Assembly: GCA_905221605.1 (NCBI GenBank)
Contig: CAJNDS010002454.1
Location: forward strand, 170,743 to 234,742
DNA length: 64,000 nt
From: Symbiodinium natans
Taxonomy: Eukaryota; Sar; Dinophyceae; Suessiales; Symbiodiniaceae
Direction: 5' to 3'
A program made the position numbers and the translations under genes. The notes below the pieces were generated by a model. It was not told the DNA's origin. It did no database searches and worked only from the letters and a program-made list of their open reading frames with translations. The stretch's first letter is position 1. Each line of letters starts with the position of its first letter. This document shows positions 50,701-61,189 of the stretch, in pieces.

Positions 50701-53700
50701 TCCTCATTGGGATCGGGAACTGTTCCTGTAATGGCAACGACGTCTTCAGGACTTGTGCCCCACGTCACCTTTGCGCTGGGCAAGGATGATACATGAGCAG
50801 TGCAGTGAGAAGAGTCAGAACAGATGCAGCACATGTGTTGCTGAGAAGAATCTGTTGGAGCAATGTCAGCGGCATCGATGTTGATATCTTTGTCAAACCT
50901 GGTGCTGCTCACGGCACGTCGGTACGATTGTGCGGTTCACACACGCACACGCACACGCACAATGCATTCAAACTCTTGGGACCTCTGGGCACCTATGGAG
51001 TGCTTGCGGACCTGTCACTAAGTAGCCAAGGCACTTGGCCCCCTTGTCGGTGCGCAGGCTTTTCCAGTACTCCACTGCCTGGTCAAGAACACTTCCGAAC
51101 TTGAGCAAAGCTGTCGCAAGCTGTCACGTTTAAACGGCGATGGACGAGAACAGCAGCGGGCAGGCCTTGTCCCAGTCTTTCCCTTTGGGGCACAAGGGCC
51201 TGCGGTGCAACGTGAGCCAAAGTGCAACCAGCGTGGTCAAGCTTGGAGCTCCTTCCCTTCAGGTAGCTGAAAGTAATGTCATCAGGAGCCACCATGCCCG
51301 CCCTTGGATGAAAAGAGTAAGAGTCAAGGAGGGCTCGAATTCTCGGACAAAACCCGCTTGGGCTAGTGCCGCGCCCCTGCTTCAATGGTCATGTTGCACA
51401 CGGACATCCTCGCCTGCCCCGCTGCGCAACCCCCTTCGACCGGATAGCTCGTTCCTAATGCTGAAATGCACATGCGAACGTGTGACGAACGGATTGGTGC
51501 GTGTCAGAGGACCCTGAGCACAGATGACGTGCACGTGCCCAACTCCACGAAATCAGTAGCCCCTAAGGCGTGACTTTTGTTGAAAATTAAAGGTGCTGGG
51601 AATGGCATGAGCCTCAGCGCGCAACATATCGAGACATGTACTGGAACCCTCCAGACGACAACGGCCCAAAGGGAGCGCGCCATCTGATTGTTCTGTAGCC
51701 TCCTCTGACCCCTACAACCCCCTGCACGCCTTAACCTGGCCATCATCAACGTCAGTTGGAATACGGAGGAAAACAAGTCAATCGACTCAGGACCCACGTC
51801 CCAACGCATGCTCCAGCTTAACGCCGAATGCCATGAGAAACCTGGCACCTGCTTGCCCTGCCAAGTCCCAGATCTTGCAAGTTTAAACAAAAGTTGTCTA
51901 ACAAAAACTCGTCAAATGGCCCTGAGAAGGACAGGGCTCAAGACGCACGATTGTTCCTCGCCTCGCCGGTGTTTTCCATTTGTGTTTCGGGTGTTTCGAT
52001 GTGTGTAGGACACTGGGCTTTGGTTGCAAGATGTCCCTCACACACAGCCTCACCTCTCAGGTCCGCCCTTGGTGTGAAACGGGGAGACGTCCCACCAGAG
52101 CAGCCGTTGAAAAAATCGACTTGAGCATGACAGAGCTCCGCAAGCGCCGGCTAGACTCCGCTAGACATGGATTCACAAGAGATGCCTCCATGGACATGTT
52201 CTCGAACACATCTCCGCCTCGGACGCCCGGGGCCCACTCAAGCGAATCCAGCAAGACTTCGTAAGCACACCTCGAAGATGCAAGAACCGTAAACCGGACG
52301 AGATGCAATACTCGATGACACTGCCAGTACCACCGGCAGTACCGATCACACCAATGATGTGCAAAATCACATCCTGCAAGAGGCGATGCTTGCAAAGAGC
52401 TTACATGGCGTTTGGCAGTCTGGAGTTTTAAGTCGAATTCCTTGAGCTCTCAAAAGGCCAGATTACAACAAAAGGAGTATGCTCTTGGGCGACCAGGATA
52501 ATGGCGGTATTTGATCAACTGCCTCAATCTGTCATCGTTCCAGTCTGTTGTGACTAGGACCTGTGCACACTCTAGCTACTTATTTACTTGGTGGCGCGAC
52601 GCTTTAGGGCAGGGTCCTGGTAACTTGTGCTGAGCTCTTTCAGAAGTCTCAGCTAAAGGTCTCCCGCTTGCTACTCAAACACATCTCAGCACTTCAGCAG
52701 CACTAGCAGATTCACAGTTTTGACCTAAAGGGCCCACTGTGCGCACTAAGTAAACGTTGTGTAGATCGTACGCTGGTGGACACGCGTGTGCCGGAAGTAT
52801 TTCCAAGAAGCTTGCAGCTGCAGACTAAGTCCAATGGAGCAAAACTGAATTACATGCGGCACCCAGCGAGTCCTTGGATGTAACGCCTTCAATTAGCTTG
52901 CCAGAAACTTTCACTCGCCTTGCGACCGGGTAGGGGCTGACAAGCTACACCATGTTCAGCGACTTCAGGCTTCAGCCCGCTCTGAGAGGTGGAGAGCCTT
53001 GCGCACAGCCGAGTGCCCGACATATTTTTTGCCCTGTTCATGAGCCTCACAAGCTTATTTTTGCCCACCAGAAGCTTCATTTAGTGCTCTTGAAACCCTC
53101 CAGCATCTGGAAAGAACTCTCGGCTGCCCGAGGTGACGAGCTCCTCGCAGCGTCTGCGTTGCCAGGACATGCTCGACTTCCGAGGTTCCGATGCCTTGAG
53201 ACTCTTTAGAGCTGCAGGCGAAGCTCAGACAACGGTCTGCGGCAACGGCCTTGGCCTTACCCACCGGGATCCACGCCAAACGCAAGGGCTCCGAATGCTC
53301 CATGCGTCGAGGTGTGGCTGTCGCCGCCTTATACTGAAAAGCATCCGAAGATTCGTCGTGGGAAACCAAGCCAGGGGCTTAAGGGCATGGCAAACTACGG
53401 TGGTGCCCGGGAGTGTGAATCCCTGCATTCCGAGTTGCAAAGATGCATGTGCTATCATGTGCTCATTCACTGGGTCGATTCACCAGACAGAGCTGCACCG
53501 TGTCTAGAAATGGGGCACCAAATGCCCCGGCGGATGCCGCAACAACAACTAAAGCAGCATAACCGCTAGCAGAAAACCAGGACCGGAGCAACACCTGCAC
53601 CTGCATCACATACGAAGCTGCAAGCAGCAGCCAAACTTGGGCCAGCCTGCTCTGGACCAATGACATGGACAATGCCTTGTCGTTTGTCCTCCATTCCAAA

Positions 53701-56700
53701 GTATGTAAGGCCTTCAGCGAATTCAGCTTTGTGTGCTTCGTGGCTCCAGAGCTCTGCGACAACTTGTGATACCACGTTTTGAATCCAAAAGCTGCCAAAA
53801 AGAATCCATCTCACACATATCTGAAGTGAATGTGGACTGTGGTCGCAGCCAAACGCTTGCACATTGTCTTCCAGCGTTACAACCTGGTTCCACATCCAAA
53901 GGCACTTGGCAACTACAAAGACTGAGTGCCTGCCTGCTGCCGCGAATCTGCCTCTTCGATGAAGCTCTTGGTATCCTCATGAGAAACTTATTGCGCGGCT
54001 CTCTCAACCTGAGCACTGATCTGGTGGCTCGGAAGACTGTTCCTTGAAGTTCTTGCGGGATGAAGTCGGGATATTGTGGTCCACCGTAGCCAAAGTGCAG
54101 TCTGTTCTGCGCACCTGCTGGAATGGTGTACTAGCAGCCTCACAAACACCAGCACGACCCGAGCATGGTGCGCGGCCTCTCTGTTGCTGAGCCTCAAACC
54201 TTCGAATGCCTGTGGGCTTGTGACCTCATCGAAAATACAGGCACATGCACGCGCCCTGCCCTTGGCCCTCACTGACACTCAGTGCCCTACCTCGTGGACA
54301 AGATGTCGATCGATATATATGAGGCTCGTACCATCAGCCTTCGCCGTTTCACAGAAATCCCGAATGCTTCTGTCACTGCAGCAGGAGCAGCAGCACTACC
54401 ACCACCCACACAACCACCTAAGAATACTTCTCACCAGCAAAAACAAGATGCGCTTTCTGCTTTGAAGCTAGTGACATTTGCAGGCGGTGTCGCGTTCTGC
54501 AAGGTCCTTTCTCACAAGGGCCACAATCACGCAGCATGCGTAGGCACATCTTTGCAGACGTTGATCAAACGGATTCCGATGAAAAAGCATGCTCGCGCTC
54601 GTGTCGGGCTGCATAGTGTGCAGATTGATGGAGGCGTAACCAAACACAAGAGCCAGGGCCGAGGTCATGCTGCAGCAAGCTGTAAAGTAAGAAAGACTTC
54701 TACATGGCGAATGTCACGCGAGGTCCTTCTGCACAAACGCAAGTGTGTGTGTGTGTGTAACACTACACTGTTCAAGAATCAGTCACAACATGTGCTCACA
54801 CAACTCACTGCTACCTTACCAATGAAACCAGCTGGTTGGTGCGAGATGTGGTTCCACTGGTCTCATTCCAAGGGTGTGCCCTGCAGTGTGGACAACCGAA
54901 GTAAACCGCACTTCCAAAATCTTGGAATCCGTATTTATGTTGCCAAAATGACCTGACGCTTTGGATATGTTTCTGTACTTAAGCTAGATAGCTCTCCACA
55001 TCCAGAGAGCCTGTCTTTAGGGAAATCCTGGAACCGCGAAGCTTTCGAGAAATCATTCCAACGTGCGCGCGCGCGGGTGTGTGTGTGTGTGTGTGTGGAA
55101 ACTCTGTATCCAAGAGTAGGTCCGTCTACAGGGCCTCTTGTCATTGGTGGATGGCCAACGAAGAGGCCAATGACAAGAGCTGACAACGTACCTGCTCAGA
55201 CAGCTTGATCCGCCGGTGCAGTGGTTCGGACGTATCGCTCGCTGAAGAGTGTAAAGAAATGACAGCTCGATGTCTCACTCGCTGAGGAGTGTATAGCAAA
55301 TTGAGGGTGTGCTCATTCGATTTCTTGAAATGACAACCCCTTTGAGGGAAATGCCATATGTGTGTTTCCGGCCAGTTATTCTGACAAAGCGCTGGTCGTG
55401 ATGGGCAATGCCCCGCAGTGTTCACTTGATTCGGAGTGACACCCTTCAGACGTTCAGTGACCACTCCGAGTTCACCACCATCAAATGTCTAGTTCATTAC
55501 TACTTGAGCCAACCTGGCACCTGGCTCCACCATCACTTGTTCACGTACCTCACCCTGACATTCGTTCATACGTCTTTGCTGAATTTGATGTGTTCAACCA
55601 CCATTCCTTGAGCAGAACCATTCCTTGAGCAGACCCAATGATCTGTTCCATGACCTTTTGAAGTGAAAGGGCAGTTGGTTCATGTTTTCACTGACTGCTT
55701 TGTTTAATGCTGAGATACACTGAGCAACACCCTAAGGATCCGCTGTGATCTTTGATTGTTCAGTGACCAGCACCTGTTCAGTGACCAACACTTGTTCAGC
55801 GATCATCCATTGTTCAGCGACCACCAATTATTCAGTATCCGGAGCATTGAGATTATGCGCCCAATCGAGCCTATGCTCAAGCTGCCTTCTTCGGGAGGTT
55901 TCAACCAACAAAGGATTTCTGTTCTTGCTTTCAGGAATGCCAAGTAAAGGATCTTTGGGGTTCTCTACTTTCCTCTTTTTGCTTCGTGTAGTAGTGGGGT
56001 GCGTGCGCCACTGTTGAGGCTGCGCCACGTCCCGTTATACACGTTGATCGTCAGCAGAGTTGGGAGACGGGGGAGAGTCTTCGGCTTGTTCTTTGATTGA
56101 ATTGGAGTTGGAGCGAGGGAAGGTTACCAAAGATATGCCGAAGGCATGGGTCTTCAATGTGAGATTTGGTGGATCAATGGCTTCATGGATGTTTTGAGCT
56201 GATGCTTGTTAGTTTTCCTTTTAGGAGATCAGGAACTGTAGATTTCACAGCCGGCTTCGACCGGTTGCATGTGTGTGAAAGCTTGTTGCGACCAAGAACA
56301 CTTGTGATGAGTTGCATCATAACTTCCCTGGTTCGATGAACACTTGCGACCTTCGACAGTGACCATTTGGTTTGGGATTTGTCTTTGTTGACCTTGGATG
56401 CAGGTTGAGTGACGATTGAATAAAGCGCTCATCCCGGACATTTCAGACAACCGGCATGACCGGTTGTGTGTGTGTGGAAACTCTGTATCCAAGAGTAGGT
56501 CCGTCTACAGGGCAGAAGAAGGGCAGATTTTTCCACAATGCAGGGGGCCATCCCTCTTGTCATTGGTGGATGGCCAACGAAGAGGCCAATGACAAGAGCT
56601 GAAAACGTACCTGCTCAGACAGCTTGATCCGCCGGTGCAGTGGTTCGGACGTATCGCTCGCTGAAGAGTGTAAAGAAATGACAGCTCGATGTCTCACTCG

Positions 56701-56971
56701 CTGAGGAGTGTATAGCAAATTGAGGGTGTGCTCATTCGATTTCTTGAAATGACAACCCCTTTGAGGGAAATGCCATATGTGTGTGTGTGTGCGTGCGCGC
56801 GCGCGTGTGTGTCAGACCTCGTCGCTGAAAGATCATAGCTGCATTCAAACAAGATAGGATCTCGCTGGTCTCACTCTCTCCCGTTTCATGAAAGTTGTTG
56901 ACGGCTTGGCTGCTGGCCTCATTGACCAGATGGTCTGCCCAAATTTTGTCGTACAAGGTTCGCGGGCCAGC
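41789..56971 (-). CDS. LEU1: Fused LeuC-LeuD 3-isopropylmalate dehydratase
   Basis: LeuC exons appear in order: [12 protein letters not shown] (56971-56918), [12 protein letters not shown] (54.2 kb), [11 protein letters not shown] (54.07 kb), [10 protein letters not shown] (53.67 kb), [16 protein letters not shown] (53.17 kb), [17 protein letters not shown] (52.35 kb), [26 protein letters not shown] (51.3 kb), [29 protein letters not shown] (50.75 kb), [15 protein letters not shown] (50.33 kb), [15 protein letters not shown] (44.7 kb), [17 protein letters not shown] (44.55 kb), [15 protein letters not shown] and [13 protein letters not shown] (44.2 kb). The cysteines of SCTNSR and GCSMC bind the 4Fe-4S cluster. 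LeuD follows without a new gene start: [12 protein letters not shown] (43.35 kb), VLIAGDNFG to 42868, CGSSREH (42772-42748), 42590-42519, 42432-42393, 42200-42141, 42043-42012, 41954-41921 and 41851-41789, ending ASRL-TGA. All LeuD phases were checked. It isomerises 2- to 3-isopropylmalate in leucine synthesis. The N-terminal targeting exon is unidentified. Confidence 0.93.
42682..42730. repeat. 9-bp minisatellite in a LeuD GC-AG intron
   Basis: About five units of gccagctgg/gccagctga lie in the 157-bp intron 42591-42747 of the LeuC-LeuD gene. Confidence 0.9.
42748..42772 (-). other. 25-nt microexon encoding CGSSREH of LeuD
   Basis: The upstream exon ends GDNF+G at 42868 with a GC donor (42867-42866). 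This microexon starts after GAG at 42775-42773, contributes GA, then seven codons, then GC, and ends with another GC donor (42747-42746). The next exon opens G-CCA-TGG at 42590. Joined, the frame reads [18 protein letters not shown], the exact conserved substrate-binding motif of LeuD, so both non-canonical junctions are supported by phase and by conservation. Confidence 0.92.
45940..46010. repeat. 12-bp imperfect repeat (acatctctacac)
   Basis: About five copies of cacatctctacg/cacatctctaca occur in the large LeuC intronic span. Confidence 0.8.
47121..47265. repeat. 10-bp minisatellite, 14 copies
   Basis: The unit gtagcagagt occurs seven times, then changes mainly to ctagcagagt for the remaining seven, with a partial copy ctagca at the end. 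The block change shows local homogenisation of two unit types. Confidence 0.95.
48335..48760. repeat. Purine repeat block with 25-copy 8-bp core (acaaggag)
   Basis: An outer gacagaga-type tract (48340-48500) passes into about 25 identical acaaggag units (48501-48700), then returns to gacagaga strings. The long repetitive frames on both strands are products of this block. Confidence 0.95.
55077..55365. repeat. Hairpin-bearing dispersed element, copy 1
   Basis: It begins at the GT repeat followed by ggaaactctgtatccaagag and ends at atgccatatgtgtgt. It contains a perfect 13-bp inverted repeat, ctcttgtcattgg (55135-55147) and ccaatgacaagag (55167-55179), with a 19-nt loop. Almost the same sequence recurs about 1.4 kb to the right (56466-56785). 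Both copies lie in the same intron region and are flanked by GT/GC dinucleotide repeats. Confidence 0.9.
56466..56785. repeat. Hairpin-bearing dispersed element, copy 2
   Basis: This copy repeats the 55077-55365 unit in the same orientation with only rare differences, except for an extra ~40-bp segment between gtctacagggc and ctcttgtc. The 13-bp hairpin arms are at 56554-56566 and 56586-56598. It ends in a GT/GC dinucleotide tract, like the start of copy 1. Confidence 0.9.
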
Positions 56972-58743
56972 CTTGAGAGTTTTCACGAAGGTCACTCGGA
57001 GCGCTCAAGCTCTGAATGTTACCCTGACGTGCTCAGCTGAAGTGTTCAGAATGCCATAGCTCCTTGCCACGTCCTATCGGGAGGCTACTGCACCAGTACT
57101 TGTTGCCCAGCCACCTGACTGCTGCCCTCGTACTGTACAGCCGCGGGCGCCATCTTTGAAGAAAGTCCCTCATACATCATCGAATGAACAACCCTCATCA
57201 CGGATTCAACAGCGCTGCACCTGCCTCGGGCAAAAGCTCAAGCCAGGCGCCGATGTACAAAAGCCGAATCGCTTCTTGAGCAAAACTGCTGCCTCTTTCG
57301 TTGCAGGCACCTACTAGTGTAGCATGCAAGTGACGAGGTGAAGGATGATGCGCAAGCAACATTCTAGCAGACTCCAGCGCCGGCTCGATCTGCAGCGAAG
57401 CAAGTGGGCTAAGGCCTGTAGAGCATGGAACTTCGCGCGAATGCCATGATTCTTCTTCTACTAGCTAGCGACATGCTCATTCTTCAGTGTGGTGCTTCAA
57501 AACGAGATATGTGGAGCTGCAGGCATAATCAGGGCGTCTTTACTGGCAAAAACATAGCGAGCAGCAGAAACCAGTCTCGAACACAACAACTTGTGGTTGA
57601 CCGCGAAATCTGCTTCAGACCGGCTCGAGATGACGACTAAACAAAAAACTGCCTGGGCAAGCCTGGAAGTAAGATGCAACGGAGCAGTTGTTTTTCAAAC
57701 CTTCGCAAACAACGAGATGTCGTGATCTCAAGGTTCCATTGAAGCACTTGTGCCGGAAGGTGTATGAGGTGCACCGGATAGCAATGAACCCCCTGAAGCC
57801 TTGAATCCCAAGCTCCAACACCGGGCCCCAACACCGGGCAACAGAAGAACTTGTTGCCAAGGGCGGCACATGAGCACGGCTTGGCGGGCATGCTATCAAG
57901 TTTGGCCAACGTGTGCGTCGAAACATGCAGCCACAGCTGTTTACCCTCCCTCATCTCGCTGCACGAGTACCGAAGTAAGGAAGGCTCGGGTGAAACTGGA
58001 CTGCAAACATCCAGAAGCGTGCAGCTTCAGGCTTAATTGCTCACAGAGCCGTTAATCTCGCAATCGGCAAGTGAAACGGAACATGTTTCATTGCTGGGGT
58101 GACATGTTTTCAGCAGCTCGGGTCTCCGGCCAATTTGACCAAGACCAAAACCACTTCGTGCACCGGAGATGAGCGAGCTACATGCAGCCAAGACAAATCA
58201 GATTTTCGAGCTCATTTGCTGTCCGGCACGGGGCATGTCCTGTACAATCAGCTGCGGCCAGGCCTAGGTCTCAGATGCGACTGCTAAGGCTAGAAAGCAT
58301 TCCCCAAAGGCTTCAGATATCTTCAGATACTGCACTGCTGCACACAGCAGCACCTGAGGGTCCGACAGCTGTGTTCCACTTTTCACAGCTTGACGAATGC
58401 GCTTGGCCGCAGTCTCCGCCTTGAGATGCACAGATTGGAGCACGTTGCGTGGCGGAGCCGATTTTGCATGCGCTTCCAACATGTGCTATCACACCGACTG
58501 TTACGTTGCAGGTGCTCCGCGCTCAAGCTCAAGGTTTGTTTGGGGCTCGTGATGGCGTGTCAGCTGCTGTAGCGCTGGAGCCCCTGAAGTCGTCATTACC
58601 ATCAGCGTGCCATCCTCTGGCCACTTCGTGTCGAGTCAGGCATGTGTCCAGTTGTGTCACAGATGCGTCAGTCTAGCTAACAGAAACGGCAGAAAGTGGT
58701 GTGAATGGAGCTGCCACGAGCTGAGCCCTTCTGAGTATCGAAC
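56972..58743. other. Gap between CCDC113-like and LeuC-LeuD genes
   Basis: This should contain the start and any targeting peptide of the LeuC-LeuD protein and perhaps the tail of the CCDC113-like protein. One minus-strand candidate, AETAAKRIRQAVK (about 58428-58390), could be a CCDC113 tail exon. No start codon for LeuC-LeuD could be chosen. Confidence 0.4.
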
Positions 58744-60963
58744 CAACTCCACTTTCCTTTCCCAGTTGCGCTTTTGCGCCTGCGCAGCGAGGCATTCATG
58801 TCCACTGCGCGTGGAAACACGAACCCCGAGACATAATACTGACATAATGCAAGCGCCTCCAGCTCATAGGCCTCCGCTTTTTGGCTTACGTAGTCCACCT
58901 GCACAATGGGAGGTATGACTTCTAGGACATCGAGGTTCGCAGGAACTTTGTTGAGACGCCCACGACTTGAGGCATTTCAGGGGACTGCCGAGACCTCAGA
59001 ACAGTTTGTTGAAAAGGTGCGTGTGGGCATGACAAGTCAAGACTGATGATGAGAACCAGGCTGTGCTCGGAGCTTCTTGTGCTCCTTTCTGGCTGCTTCC
59101 TTTTCCTTGAAGACTGGGATGCGTGGTACTGTGCTCAGAGCTAGTTGTTAGTTGAGTGGTTGGGGTTCGAGGCGATGCGTCCTCGACGACCTTGACAATG
59201 TCATGCTCCGTCTTTGCAAGCATGGCTTTCCGCTCTTTGATCTCATCTTCCAGGAACTTCGCCTGCATGCGAACAATTCACGGATTCTCGTCAACAAACT
59301 AAGACTAAGATGCATAAACAACTTTGCCTCGGCAGTGAGGCTGCTTAGCCGCTTCTTCATGTTGTTTAAGATCTTGACCTGCTGAAATGCACCTTACTTA
59401 TTACTTGGCCTTCGGGAACTGCAGAACATGAGCTTCGCAACCTTGATAACCAGCTTGTACTTTCTTGAGGCCCGCCCGCAGCAACCCAAAACATGTGGAA
59501 GCAACATCGCATGTGTAGTCTGATCTGTTGGGAACTGCCAACAGCTGTCTCTTCCCCAGTGGTTTAGTGTCCTCACGATTCTGGTGCTGAGGGCACCAAG
59601 GGTCCTCTGAGAGATTGCCATTGCACCACCAGCCTGTGAACTCCGTTCCAGTCCAGCCATGCTTCCCCCTCCACAGACCCTGGAACACTCGAAATGGCAG
59701 AGAGTCTGACCCTGGCTCGGCAGAGCCACCGCCATCAGCACCGGCAAAGCAGCACAGAACAAAAGCGAAAAGAGATGCCACCCCATCTCTCATATAGGGC
59801 CACAGTGCCACCAGGACAGAGCACCCAAACAACTTCGGCTCTCGGGTGCCCCTCTGAATCAACCATGCATTCTGAAAACAGTTTACGTGGGACATCGTGG
59901 ACTCCTCCCAAAGCCCCAAAATGTGCATGTCTGAGCATCATTCGAGCATCGACATGGCCCGAAGGCCATTCAGGCAGTTCAGTTGAGTTCCTCTGCCTGG
60001 CCATTGTCTTTGCTGAGGTCAAGGCCGTTCTCCCAGCGCGTCGTTTCAGCTCAATGAGCTCCTTCGGCCAGGAACACATGGAGGCGCCGACGTGAAAGGC
60101 CTTATAACCACAAAGTCGTGCCGTCCTGATTCGCCTCCTCAATGCGTTTAACGAACTGGGAGTTCTCGATTTGCAGCTGATGAAAGTCCTGAGGGCGCAG
60201 GGATCTTTCTACCTTCTACTTGTGGCTAGCCTCCAACTCAGCTGCGCACGATGTACTGCAGGTCGTCACCTGTTTCTGCCTTCGACTTCAGCTGCTGCTC
60301 AGCCTTTGCCCAGCTTGCCAGTCCGAATCGTCATGGACTGCATGCGGCGCACGCTGCCTTTTTGATGGCCACTTTGTATGCCTGGTTCTTCATGAGAAGC
60401 TTGTTGATCTGCATGTCCTCAAGATCAGCTGAGACATAAGACAAGCCAGGGTCCTAGAATGTTCTTTCGAATGGAAATGCCGGGAACTATTGGGAACTCC
60501 AGCCTTCTGCGTCAGCTTGTCCTCCATGTACTTTAAGACCTGGCACCACTAGTAAAATCATGCCTTGCTGCCACCATGCCGCAAGGATGGAGAATATAGT
60601 ACGGTAGAGTCGAGATGCTTGGCACTATCACGGAAGAGCGCAGGCCTTCTCAGCAACGGTCTTGCCAGTTCGAGGATTCTCTGCACCCACGACTATGTCG
60701 CGCCTGGCTGAAGGCCATCAATACTCGAGCAATATTTGATGGGGGCAGATGGGGGACAGGGTGCCTGAACTCGTAGGCATCCCGCTTGACCTCTGCTATC
60801 CTGATGTCTGTTTCCTGCACAAGGGACCGACTGATGACGTCAGGCTCACACCTGGTGCCGGCGCTTGTAGCTGACACCCTCTGCTTGCTTCGTCCTCCAT
60901 CAATGCTTTCAGGATGTCAAGGTTCTGATCGGATGTCAACTTCGTCTGTGCCTCGGGTGCCAT
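58744..60963 (-). CDS. CCDC113: CCDC113-like ciliary coiled-coil protein (CCDC113/CCDC96 family)
   Basis: The proposed start is the ATG at 60963 (MAPEAQTKLTSDQNLDILKA). Following minus-strand exons match the family in order: ETDIRIAEVKRDAYEF (about 60818-60765), RDIVVGAENPRTGKTVAEK (about 60700-60643), KYMEDKLTQKAGV (about 60530-60490), DLEDMQINKLLMKNQAYKVA (about 60430-60365), EQQLKSKAETGDDLQYI (about 60302-60250), QLQIENSQFVKRIEEANQ (about 60180-60127), KELIELKRRAG (about 60070-60035), MKKRLSSLTAEAKL (about 59360-59318), AKFLEDEIKERKAMLAKTEH with continuation (about 59264-59170), DYVSQKAEAYELE (about 58898-58858) and QKRNWERKVEL, whose exon ends at 58744 with a GT donor. CCDC113/CCDC96 proteins form part of ciliary axoneme or basal-body assemblies. 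A 12-bp repeat lies just upstream of the start. A short C-terminal tail exon may follow. Confidence 0.88.
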
Positions 60964-60964
60964 G

Positions 60965-61025
60965 ACCTCCCTCATGACCTGCCCCATGACCTGCCTCACG
61001 ACCTGCCTCACGACCTGTCTCACCA
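60965..61025. repeat. 12-bp repeat upstream of the CCDC113-like start
   Basis: About five units of the type atgacctgcctc/acgacctgcctc lie directly upstream of the ATG at 60963. On the minus strand they read VRQVVRQVVRQV in frame with that ATG, so the coding start could lie further upstream and include this repeat. Confidence 0.8.
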
Positions 61026-61189
61026 GCCCTCTTTTTGATTGTCTTGCGATTGCCACAGAGTCACGCAGCGCAGGCTTTTTGGAGTGACACAGCAATGCGG
61101 ACACTGTCTCGGTGCCAAAGACTAGCGACTAGCGAGGGCTTCACCTGGACTTGGACCCGACGAAACTGTCCAGAGCAACTGACCAGGAT

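Larger units (their letters stand above)
54280..56917. other. Large intron region in LeuC with duplicated hairpin element
   Basis: The region lies between [12 protein letters not shown] (56918) and [12 protein letters not shown] (about 54.23 kb). At least one missing exon, carrying the expected tyrosine/isoleucine-DRH segment, should be here. Present are GT and CA microsatellites, two copies of a ~300-bp element, and an imperfect ~25-bp ttcagtgaccaacacttg-type repeat (about 55755-55835). Confidence 0.5.

Noticed and set aside
54282-54956. A 224-codon plus-strand frame
   Set aside because: It lies in the large LeuC intron, opposite to the gene direction, and ends in a GT microsatellite; no domain seen.
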